A stretch of DNA of 6,925 nucleotides. Origin: an uncultured Eubacteriales bacterium. Its GTDB lineage: Bacteria; Bacillota; Clostridia; Christensenellales; Aristaeellaceae. The position numbers and the translations under genes are program-made. Shown here piece by piece: positions 1-6,500 of the stretch; within the stretch, counting starts at the first letter, position 1; every line of letters begins with the position of its first letter. The stretch covers positions 1 to 6,925 of the forward strand of contig USCW01000085.1 in NCBI GenBank assembly GCA_900553315.1, given 5' to 3'. The notes below the pieces were generated by a model. That model saw nothing but the letters and a program-made list of their open reading frames with translations. It was not told the origin of the DNA and did not search any database.

Positions 1-576
1 ACCGGCATCTTCCGAAGAAAGCTCTGAGAGCTTGCGATCCATTACCGCAGCATCGCTCGTCAAATAGTCCGCATGGAAGCAGGGATCGTTGACGCCTATG
101 ACGGTAATGCTTTCCCCGGAAACTTCGATCTTTACCTGTGCATCGTCGAGAACAGTTACTCCGGCAGCTTCCAGACCGGTCTTCAAATCCTGATATTCCG
201 AAACTCTCGCCTCATGATTGCCAGAGACATAGTAGCAGGGCGCAAATTTTACTGCTTCTTCCGCGAAAGCCAACGCAACCGCAATATTGGTCTTTCGCGA
301 GTCGATCAGATCTCCGGTTATCGCGATCATATCCGGCTCTGCTTCCCGCAGCATCTCCAAAAGACGCTGGTTTCTGTCGCCAAACTCTGCATTGTGCAGA
401 TCTGAAACCTGCGCGATGCGATAACCGTCAAATGCATCCGGCAGCTCACGGCTGCTTATTGTGTATGTGTTCAGTTCTAATGCAGTGTTCCCCCATGCAG
501 TCCAGACGATCAGAATGAGAAGGATACCGGAGAGAATACAGATTGTTTTCTTTTTCGTGAGTATATGCTTAAGCAT
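1..576 (-). CDS. Membrane-anchored calcineurin-like metallophosphoesterase, C-terminus cut by window edge
   Basis: This reading frame is open from the ATG at 576 to the window edge, giving 192 residues with no stop. A basic N-terminus (MLKHILTKKK) is followed by one hydrophobic segment at about residues 11-28, so it is a signal anchor with the enzyme outside the membrane. The metal-binding motifs of the calcineurin-like phosphoesterase superfamily are in order: SDLH (58-61), GDLID (88-92) and GNHE (119-122). These supply Asp, His and Asn ligands for two metal ions. The C-terminal His motifs lie beyond the window. Domain order resembles the YkuE/YaeI type, whose members include phosphodiesterases acting on lipid or cell-envelope substrates; the substrate here is unknown. 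An AAGGAGC Shine-Dalgarno (584-590) sits 7 nt before the ATG and fixes the start. By eye its GC content is nearer 50% than that of the other genes. Family assignment is firm; substrate is not. Confidence 0.93.
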   Translation of the reverse strand, partial: MLKHILTKKKTICILSGILLILIVWTAWGNTALELNTYTISSRELPDAFDGYRIAQVSDLHNAEFGDRNQRLLEMLREAEPDMIAITGDLIDSRKTNIAVALAFAEEAVKFAPCYYVSGNHEARVSEYQDLKTGLEAAGVTVLDDAQVKIEVSGESITVIGVNDPCFHADYLTSDAAVMDRKLSELSSEDAG

Positions 577-831
577 GGCAATTGCTCCTTAAAGTTAGAA
601 GATAAAGCCGCACAAAGAAGGGCTTCTTTATAGTCGTTGTTGTTCATCTAATTACTATCCTTCATCCTCGCCGTGACCACAACCAACAAACAGGGAATCG
701 CGCCCACGCTGCATGGGGGCGCAAGCTGGAAGAAAGAACCAAGCCTATTCCCAACTGCTTTCCGGGAGGGAGCGCGAGGGAGGCGCCTTTCTCAGAAAGG
801 CGGCCTCCCTCGCACCCCCCTCACGAAGCCT
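577..831. other. Divergent intergenic region (255 bp)
   Basis: This gap separates the minus-strand phosphoesterase from the plus-strand serine hydrolase. The left part (about 577-665) is AT-rich and contains a 16-bp dyad at 614-629. The right part (about 715-820) is GC-rich and is occupied by copy A of the palindromic repeat. A TATAAA-like -10 on the minus strand (627-632) could serve the phosphoesterase, but I find no matching -35 at 16-18 nt, so I do not call a promoter. I see no credible small gene here. Confidence 0.6.
722..813. repeat. Palindromic intergenic repeat, copy A
   Basis: The core is an imperfect palindrome at 774-813. Its arms begin GCGAGGGAGGC and end GCCTCCCTCGC, the tip is CCTTTC-TCA-GAAAGG, and one extra C is bulged in the right arm. 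The outer arms and the right flank (TCGCA, a C-run, then TCA) are shared with copy B at 3423-3466. The left flank (722-780) aligns by eye with 6865-6925. There is no T-run after the hairpin, so it does not look like a standard intrinsic terminator. I infer a dispersed, non-coding repeat family of unknown function. It ends 18 nt before the serine hydrolase ATG. Confidence 0.75.
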
Positions 832-2058
832 ATGAATGAATTATATGACTCTCTGCGGTGGTTTGTGGAGGAGGAGCGGGTGCTGGCTTGCTTGGCGGTG
901 ACGGGCGGCACGAAGGACGAGGAGCGGCACGCGGGGTGCGGCAGAATTCGGGAGAAGGAAGCCTCCGGCGAGGACGTGGACATGCCGGAGAACGCCTTGT
1001 TCGACCTCGCCAGCCTCACAAAGCTCTTTACTGCCTTGACTACGCTTCGCCTCCGGGAAGAAGGTCTGCTGGATTTGCAGCAGCCGGTCACGACTTATGC
1101 ACCGCAATTCAAAAATCTGTGGAAAACCTCCGTGGAAACCGTGCTGACCTTCGGCGCGGCCCTGCTCACGCCGAAGCGCGTGGACGCACAGCCCGACCGC
1201 GAAGCGGGTCTGCGGGAGCTGTTTCAAATAACCGCCCAACCGCAGGGAAACGGCCGCTTCTACTCCGACATGCACGCTATGGTGCTGAAATACGTCATCG
1301 AGGGTGCGGCGGGAGAAAGCTATTTCGACTGTCTGCGCAAGCGTATCCTCCTGCCGTTGGGCATGAACGACACATGGGCGCAGGTGCCGGAAAATGAGCG
1401 TTTCCGGGCCGCTTCCTGCGATATGGAGCATCGCATCGAGGGTGAAAAATGGATCAGCCGCGCCGGGGTGGAACCGGGCACGGTTCACGACCCCAAGGCG
1501 CGGCTGTTGTCCATGGGCGGGCGTGACCTCTGCGGTCACGCGGGGCTGTTTTCCACCCGGGCCGATATGACCCGCTTTTGCCAGGGCGTGCTGAAGGAAC
1601 TGGTTGTCTCTCGGGAAAGTCTGCGCTTCATGGCGCAGAACCGCACGGGGCGGCCTTTGCCCGAAGGCGGCTACACCCAATATCTGGGCTGTCAATGCTA
1701 TGTTAAGCACCCCGACCAGTATTTCAGCGAAATCCCCGTATACATGAGCGATCAGGCCTTCGGCCTCAGCGGCTTCACAGGGCATCATTTGGCGATCGAC
1801 CCGGAGCAGGGTATTTTCAGCCTGTTTTTGGGCGACCGGGTGCTGAATCGCTTGACGGTGCTGGTGCCGCCGCATGGCAAAAGCTTTACGGATTTTGGCC
1901 TGAACGCGGCTGGCTACGGTTCCCTGACGTGGCCGGACGGGCACACCGTCTTCTCCTCGGCGAACTATGTGCATCAGAAGGATGCGCGTCTTCATGCGCC
2001 GCTGGCGCGTTTGATGGGCTGGGAGCCATGGCGGAAGGCGGGGAGTGAATGGCCATGA
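832..2058 (+). CDS. Beta-lactamase-related serine hydrolase (class C / PBP-like fold)
   Basis: The 408-residue product matches the beta-lactamase-related serine hydrolase family (Pfam Beta-lactamase, with AmpC, esterase EstB and PBP4*-like members). Ser61-Leu-Thr-Lys64 is the nucleophile/base SxxK motif, in the typical DLASLTK setting. Tyr144-Ser-Asp146 in RFYSD fits the YxN/YSD second motif. GFTG at 314-317 lies where the third (HxG/KTG-like) motif is expected. The family hydrolyses esters, amides or peptidoglycan-type substrates; the substrate here is unknown. No signal peptide is visible, so it is probably cytoplasmic. The frame is open back to a GTG at 673, but that extension would translate the palindromic repeat and has no family resemblance, so I choose the ATG at 832. 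A clear Shine-Dalgarno is missing before it. Its last 173 bp overlap the tail of the convergent small gene on the minus strand. Confidence 0.9.
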   Translation: MNELYDSLRWFVEEERVLACLAVTGGTKDEERHAGCGRIREKEASGEDVDMPENALFDLASLTKLFTALTTLRLREEGLLDLQQPVTTYAPQFKNLWKTSVETVLTFGAALLTPKRVDAQPDREAGLRELFQITAQPQGNGRFYSDMHAMVLKYVIEGAAGESYFDCLRKRILLPLGMNDTWAQVPENERFRAASCDMEHRIEGEKWISRAGVEPGTVHDPKARLLSMGGRDLCGHAGLFSTRADMTRFCQGVLKELVVSRESLRFMAQNRTGRPLPEGGYTQYLGCQCYVKHPDQYFSEIPVYMSDQAFGLSGFTGHHLAIDPEQGIFSLFLGDRVLNRLTVLVPPHGKSFTDFGLNAAGYGSLTWPDGHTVFSSANYVHQKDARLHAPLARLMGWEPWRKAGSEWP

Positions 2059-2191
2059 GCTCGGCGGCGCTCTCAGCCTCCTCGAGGGACTGAGGCGCGG
2101 CGGGGGTCAATCCGGTGCATTCGGTGGCGCTGGAAATGTTCTCGATGCGGTAAAACGCGTCGAGTTCTTTTTCTTTCTCATTTTTCGGCAT
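1886..2191 (-). CDS. Small conserved hypothetical protein with ISSATECTGL signature, extended C-terminus
   Basis: The 101-residue frame starts at an ATG preceded by AAAAGGAGGG about 7 nt away, a very strong ribosome binding site. The N-terminal ~50 residues (charged start, YRIENISSATECTGL at 15-29, then a run rich in Ala, Glu and Pro ending near MAIHSPP) resemble a short Firmicute protein family of unknown function that I recognise only from memory. The conserved TECTGL stretch contains a Cys, but no catalytic motif is evident. From about residue 45 on, the frame lies antisense to the serine hydrolase and becomes Ser/Pro/Ala/Arg-rich low-complexity sequence. That part is probably not conserved, and an ancestral stop may have been lost. 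It follows the Spo0A-like gene by 47 nt and is likely co-transcribed with it. The start is well supported; the C-terminal half is doubtful. Confidence 0.65.
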   Translation of the reverse strand: MPKNEKEKELDAFYRIENISSATECTGLTPAAPQSLEEAESAAELMAIHSPPSAMAPSPSNAPAAHEDAHPSDAHSSPRRRRCARPATSGNRSQPRSGQNP

Positions 2192-2238
2192 AGAAAAGCC
2201 CTCCTTTTCAGGCGTAGGATGCCCGAAAAGCGAGGGCG

Positions 2239-2928
2239 TTATGATTGCCGCGTATCGCGGACATGCTCAGCCATCAGCGCGAGAAATTCCCGATTGGTAG
2301 GCCGCCCTTTTTCTGGGTCTACCGTGTGGCCGAACCACTTCTCCAGCGCGGAAAGGCTGCCGCTTCGCCAGAGAGAGTCCAACGCGCTGCGGACGCTTCG
2401 CTCCACGGCGGCGGGCTGCATGGCGCGGCCTTGTCCGATCAATGGATACAGCCGCTGGGTCACGCCGTCCAATAGCCACGGACAGGCCGCGCATACGGCA
2501 ATCATCTCCGGCAGGAAAGCCGCGGCACGCAGGGTAGGCTTCAGCCCCATCTCACGCAGCAGCGCTTCTGCACGGGGAATGAGGTCGGGAAGTGCCGAAC
2601 GAGCCAGCAGCGGCAGGGTGTTCATCCGGGAAAGCTCCTGCGCCGCCAGCACAATCTGCGCCAATGGCGTATCGGCGGGGAGGCAGATATCCGCACGGGA
2701 GGAGGCGCCGCCCAGCGTCAGCAGGCAGGCCGACGGCAGGGGTGGGTGCGCGAAAAGCTCCGCCATAAAGGACGGGTTTTGCGGTGAGGCCAGCAAGAGC
2801 AGCTCAGCATGAAGGACGGTCGGAAGGGTGCTTTGCCAGCGCACCTGCCAGCTTTCGTCAAGATTTTCCAGCGCAAGCATCAAATTCTCCGCAAACCGGG
2901 GCGAGGAAGAAATGAGCAGGGTTCGCAT
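2239..2928 (-). CDS. Spo0A-like DNA-binding regulator with degenerate receiver domain
   Basis: The product is 229 residues. Residues ~116-225 match the Spo0A C-terminal DNA-binding domain: LLREMGLKP (123-131), a central helix pair ending VTQRLYPLI (156-164), then AAVERSVRSALDSLWRSG (173-190) covering the expected recognition helix, and WFGHTV...KGRPTNREFLALMA (198-220). The N-terminal ~100 residues have the size and alternating pattern of a response-regulator receiver (MRTLLISSSP, LLLLASPQ). However, the acidic pair is replaced by Ser (7-9), the phospho-Asp position is Ala47, and the KP motif near 83 reads LPAD. It should therefore not be phosphorylated like Spo0A. In Spo0A the C-terminal domain binds 0A boxes to control sporulation entry; the targets of this paralogue are unknown. 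AAGGAGG (2936-2942) lies 7 nt before the ATG. It heads a probable operon with the small downstream gene and is divergent from the SCP2-like gene. Confidence 0.88.
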   Translation of the reverse strand: MRTLLISSSPRFAENLMLALENLDESWQVRWQSTLPTVLHAELLLLASPQNPSFMAELFAHPPLPSACLLTLGGASSRADICLPADTPLAQIVLAAQELSRMNTLPLLARSALPDLIPRAEALLREMGLKPTLRAAAFLPEMIAVCAACPWLLDGVTQRLYPLIGQGRAMQPAAVERSVRSALDSLWRSGSLSALEKWFGHTVDPEKGRPTNREFLALMAEHVRDTRQS

Positions 2929-2935
2929 GGCCGCA

Positions 2936-2942
2936 CCTCCTT
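2936..2942 (-). promoter_or_regulatory. Ribosome binding site of Spo0A-like gene
   Basis: AAGGAGG on the minus strand lies 7 nt before the ATG at 2928. It is a near-consensus Shine-Dalgarno and decides the start of the Spo0A-like protein. Confidence 0.85.
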
Positions 2943-2996
2943 TTTATGGAAGAAATGATTCGTTGCCGAAGCGGGAAAATCCTGTTTTGCGAGTGC

Positions 2997-3025
2997 TTGA
3001 CAGCGGGCTGAAAGTACAGTAAAGT
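2997..3025 (+). promoter_or_regulatory. Sigma-A-type promoter for SCP2-like gene
   Basis: TTGACA (2997-3002) is a perfect -35. With a 17-nt spacer the -10 is TAAAGT (3020-3025), matching TATAAT at four of six positions. Transcription would start near 3032, giving a ~65-nt leader for the gene at 3099. The -10 lies inside a tandem 10-bp repeat, so a repressor bound there would compete with polymerase. Confidence 0.6.
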
Positions 3026-3036
3026 ACAGTATTGTA
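3011..3036. repeat. Tandem 10-bp repeat and TACA/TGTA dyad in promoter
   Basis: AAAGTACAGT occurs twice head to tail (3011-3020 and 3021-3030), so the units are about one helical turn apart. The second unit continues into TACAGTATTGTA (3025-3036), an inverted TACA-N4-TGTA. This placement over a promoter -10 suggests an operator. The binding protein is not known; the adjacent Spo0A-like regulator is one candidate, by inference only. Confidence 0.45.
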
Positions 3037-3098
3037 TAGGAATCGAGGCGCGTGCACGCTGCGCCGGAAAGAAGCTGACGGGAACGGAGCGACAGAAG

Positions 3099-3416
3099 AT
3101 GCACTATGATTCGCTGGATGATTTTTTGACGGAGCTGCCCGCGCTGGCTGCGTCGGTGGAGGACAAGCTGCGGGTGCAGAACGGTTTATTTCTGGTAAAG
3201 CTGCCCAAGCGGCAGGTCTGCATTCGTTTGGAGGACGGTGCTGTGCGAGTGGAGCGTTGCACGGACGAATACCCCAACTGCATTATTGAAGCGGACGAGC
3301 AGCTGCTCCTAGACATGATCAACGGTACAGTCAGCCCCATGAAGGCCCTTCTCTTCGGCAAAATTCGCGTTCAAGGCGACGTAAAGCCGTTATTGAGGTT
3401 ATGCGCTTTGGTGTGA
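3099..3416 (+). CDS. Small SCP2-like (sterol carrier protein 2 family) lipid-binding protein
   Basis: The 105-residue product resembles single-domain SCP2-type proteins of Firmicutes. The clearest part is the C-terminal half: NCIIEADEQLLLDMINGTVSP (60-80) followed by MKALLFGKIRVQGD (81-94) and PLLRLCALV (97-105), the typical end of the fold, where an amphipathic helix borders the hydrophobic pocket. SCP2 domains bind fatty acyl chains or other lipids without catalysis; bacterial free-standing members have no well-defined role. The N-terminus is acidic (DDFLTELPALAA) with no signal peptide, so it is cytoplasmic. GGAG (3086-3089) lies 9 nt upstream of the ATG and supports the start. It is transcribed away from the Spo0A-like gene and is followed within 7 bp by repeat copy B, which may mark the end of its transcript. 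Confidence 0.82.
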   Translation: MHYDSLDDFLTELPALAASVEDKLRVQNGLFLVKLPKRQVCIRLEDGAVRVERCTDEYPNCIIEADEQLLLDMINGTVSPMKALLFGKIRVQGDVKPLLRLCALV

Positions 3417-3422
3417 AGGGTG

Positions 3423-3466
3423 TGCGAGGGAGGGGGCTTCTCTACAGAGAAGCCCCCTCCCTCGCA
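3423..3466. repeat. Palindromic intergenic repeat, copy B (perfect 44-bp palindrome)
   Basis: Two exact 21-nt arms flank a 2-nt centre. The arms start TGCGAGGGAGGGGGC and return as GCCCCCTCCCTCGCA; as RNA this gives a 20-bp stem with a TACA loop. The outer arms match copy A (774-813) but the inner stem sequence differs while still pairing. The flank after it (TCCCC then TTCAT) has no T-run, so if it stops transcription it does so without a canonical U-tract. It lies 7 bp after the SCP2-like stop codon. Confidence 0.9.
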
Positions 3467-3494
3467 TCCCCTTCATTCTCTCATTTCGTTCCAT

Positions 3495-3523
3495 TTGCAA
3501 CGGCAGGGAATGCGTGATATAAT
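3495..3523 (+). promoter_or_regulatory. Extended -10 sigma-A-type promoter for CotH-family gene
   Basis: TTGCAA (3495-3500) and a perfect TATAAT (3518-3523) are separated by 17 nt, with a TGA triplet at 3515-3517 giving an extended -10. Transcription would start near 3530 and leave a ~65-nt leader before the ATG at 3596. This is the best promoter in the window. Confidence 0.75.
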
Positions 3524-3561
3524 GCAGGGGATCTTGGAGATGAAACGTTGTTATGTTGACA

Positions 3562-3577
3562 GCGCGGTAAGCCGCGC
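3562..3577 (+). promoter_or_regulatory. Leader hairpin just upstream of CotH-family ribosome binding site
   Basis: GCGCGG (3562-3567) and CCGCGC (3572-3577) form a 6-bp all-GC stem with a TAAG loop in the predicted leader RNA. It ends 5 nt before the AGGAGG at 3583-3588, so it could influence ribosome access or protect the 5' end. No known riboswitch is recognised. Confidence 0.4.
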
Positions 3578-3582
3578 AATAA

Positions 3583-3588
3583 AGGAGG
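3583..3588 (+). promoter_or_regulatory. Ribosome binding site of CotH-family gene
   Basis: AGGAGG sits 7 nt before the ATG at 3596, within AAAGGAGGAC, and fixes the start ahead of the basic N-terminus. Confidence 0.85.
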
Positions 3589-3595
3589 ACGAAGC

Positions 3596-6500
3596 ATGAC
3601 GCAGATACCGCCCGCCCAGCGCAGGCAGCAGCGTACAGAGCGCCGGGGAATGCCGCCCCCCAAGCGCAAAAGAAAAAAATCAAAGGCAACGATTATTTTA
3701 TCGCTGATCGTGTGCGCGGCGGCGCTGGCCCTGCTGGTCGTCATCTGCCCGTGGGAGCCCATGTCCCATGCTACACACTCCGTGGGCACTGCGGACGGCA
3801 ATGCACAGGTGGGTGAACACACCAATGCCTATCAGGGACTACGTATCAGCGAGATCATGGGTTCCAATCATGGCAGCGTGCCCGACGATACCGGCGCATA
3901 CCCAGACTGGGTGGAAATCTGGAACAGCTCGGAAAACGATATGGATTTGGCGGGCGTTGGCCTGTCGGATCGCGGCGATTCCATCCGCTTCCTGTTCCCC
4001 AAAGTCACGCTGAAGGCCGGGGAGCGTACTGTGGTCTACTGCGATAATACCAATCAGGCAGAGCCTGGCATGGCCTATCACGCTAAGTTCAAGCTCTCCT
4101 CCGTGGGCGAAACCGTTTATTTGTTTGACCCCAGCGCCTATACGATTGATTCTGTCACTACGCCGATTCTCGGCAGCGATACCTCTTGGGCGCTGCTGCC
4201 TGACGGCACTTGGCAGGAGGTCAGCTATGTCAGCCCCGGCTACGAAAACACCGAGGCGGGCGCAGAACAGTATCGTGTAGACAGCAGCGTCAGCGACGGA
4301 GCGGTGATTATCAACGAGGTCATGGCCTCCGCCCTCACCGGGCTGACCGATGAGGACGGCGAGCTGAGCGACTGGATCGAACTGTATAACACCACCGACC
4401 AGACCATCAGCCTAAAGAACTACGCCCTGAGCAATAAGGAAAATAAGCCGCTGAAGTGGCGCTTCCCCGAGGACGCGGTCATTGCCCCCCATGGGTACTA
4501 TATCGTGTTCTGCTCCGGCAAGGATCGCAACAACGGTGCGTCCGGTGTGAGCCACACGAACTTCCGCATCAGCGCAGAGCACGATACGATGGTGCTCTCC
4601 GACAGCCGGGGCCGTCTGGTAGACCGGGTGGTCATTGATAATCTGGCCAAGGATTGCAGCTACGGCCGAGACGCCAATGGCAACTGGACAGTATTCCAGA
4701 CCGCTACGCCGGGACTGCCCAATAACCAGACCGGCATGAACCAAATGGATCGCAATATGATCGCCATGAACAGCACCGGCGTGTATATCACCGAGGTCAT
4801 GGCCTCGGACGACAGCGTTGCCGTGCTGGGAAACCACATTTCGGACTGGGTGGAGCTTTACAACTCCTCCCAGTCCGCGGTGGATTTAAGCGGTTATGGC
4901 CTCAGCGACCGGATCACCCGCGCCCGGAAGTGGCAGTTTCCCTCCGGCACGGTGATCCAGCCCGGAGAATATAAGATCGTTCTGCTGGATGGCAAGTCGG
5001 ATCAAACCACCACCAGCGAACTGCACGCATCCTTCAAGCTCCTTCGGGTCGGCGGTGAGGTCATTTGTTTGTCGGACCCCAGCGGCAAAATTCTGGACAA
5101 GATCAATCTGCCGCTGATTCCTACCAACATTTCCTATGGCCGCACCACGGGCTTGTCGGGCTTTTTTTATTACGACACCCCCACCCCCGCCGCGGCGAAC
5201 GGCACAGGCTTTATCGGCTATGCGCAAACGCCTGAGCTGACCACCGCCCCGGGTCTGTATTACAACACCGTAGCCACCACTATCACCATTCCGGAGAATT
5301 GTCTGGTGTATTACACCACCGACGGCTCCACCCCCACCCAGAATTCCACGCTCTATCAGGGCGAAACGCTGGAATTCAACCTGACCACCGTGCTTCGCGC
5401 TCGGGCCTACGCCACCGACGGCGCTAAGCCCAGCGACACCGTGACGGGCACGTACTTCGTCAACGTGTATCATACCCTGCCCATCGTGTCGCTGGTGGCT
5501 GACCCCGATACCCTGTGGAACGAGGACTACGGTATGCTCTCCGTGGGCGGTACGCTGGTGAAGGAAGCGGGCAAGCTGCCCTTCAAGTTTGCAGACGGTA
5601 CTTATCCCAATTACCGCACCTACGGCAAGGAACAGCATGAGGGCCATGTGGAGTATTACTTGCAGGACGGTACACAGGTGCTGGATCAGGGCATGGGCTT
5701 CGCCTTGCAGGGGCAGTACAGTCTGGACATGCCGCAGAAATCCTTCAAGCTTCGCGCCAAGTCCCTCTACGGGACTAAGACCTTCGCAGCTAAGCTGTTC
5801 GACGATCGACCCTATACGGAGTATAAGTCCTTCGTGCTGCGCACCAGCGGCAACGATAACGTATTCACCCGTCTGGTGGACGGCTTCCAATCCCGGCTCA
5901 TGGACGCTTACGGTACTCAGGTCATCCATCAGGCGTGGAATCCCGTGGTCGTCTACCTAAACGGCGCTTATTGGGGGCACTATAACATGCGCGAGCGCGT
6001 GGATCGCTTCTTCGTGGCTCAGCATGAGGGCCTGAGCCTTGATGAAGCCGATCATATGACCATTTTGGAGGCCAACTCCACGGTCAATTACGGCTCCAAT
6101 AAGGAATACCTCGCCATGCGCAAGAAGATCGAAAACGGCGATCCCGCCAAGAACCCCGAGGATCTGCAATATATCCTCGATAACGTGGATGTGGATAACT
6201 ACTTCGAATATATCGCGCTGGAAATGTTCTTCGGCAACTCTGACCCCGGTAATATCCGCTTCTACCGCCTGAACCAAGAGGGCAGCAAATGGAAGTGGAT
6301 CCTCTATGACCTTGACTACGGCCTGTACAGCTCCAGCTTCAACAGCCCTAAGTCCTATACCAAAAAGTCGGGCATGGGCCAGCAGAATATCAATAACGTG
6401 ATCTTCCGCAAGCTGCTGACCGTCCCCGAGTACAAGGACAAATTCCTGCGGAAGCTGGGCGACATCTTCCAGACCTTCACCACCGACTATATGCTTAGCG

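Noticed and set aside
73..518. Two plus-strand open frames over the left edge
   Set aside because: They are antisense to the metallophosphoesterase, which keeps all expected metal-binding motifs on the other strand.
673..831. N-terminal extension of the serine hydrolase from a GTG at 673
   Set aside because: The extension would encode the palindromic repeat and a low-complexity peptide, and the family normally begins close to the ATG at 832.
841..1995. Long minus-strand open frame (384 codons) opposite the serine hydrolase
   Set aside because: It is antisense to a gene with clear SxxK and YSD motifs, its translation is His/Arg/Gln-rich without a recognisable domain, and such frames are common opposite GC-rich genes.
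2045..2812. Plus-strand open frame of 255 codons
   Set aside because: It is antisense to the Spo0A-like gene and the small gene, which have strong ribosome binding sites and recognisable sequence; its translation is Ser/Arg-rich and without a domain.
3025..3036. CopY/BlaI-type operator (TACA...TGTA)
   Set aside because: As I recall, the known CopY box has a 2-nt spacer between the half-sites whereas this has four, and no such regulator gene is nearby.
3423..3466. Classic Rho-independent terminator after the SCP2-like gene
   Set aside because: The stem is excellent but no T-run follows and a related palindrome lies upstream of a start codon elsewhere, so I call it a repeat rather than a terminator.
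3556..3584. Second TTGACA (3556-3561) as a promoter for the CotH-family gene
   Set aside because: At a 17-nt spacing the -10 would be ATAAAG at 3579-3584, running into the ribosome binding site; the transcript would start at or after the Shine-Dalgarno. The promoter at 3495-3523 is far better.
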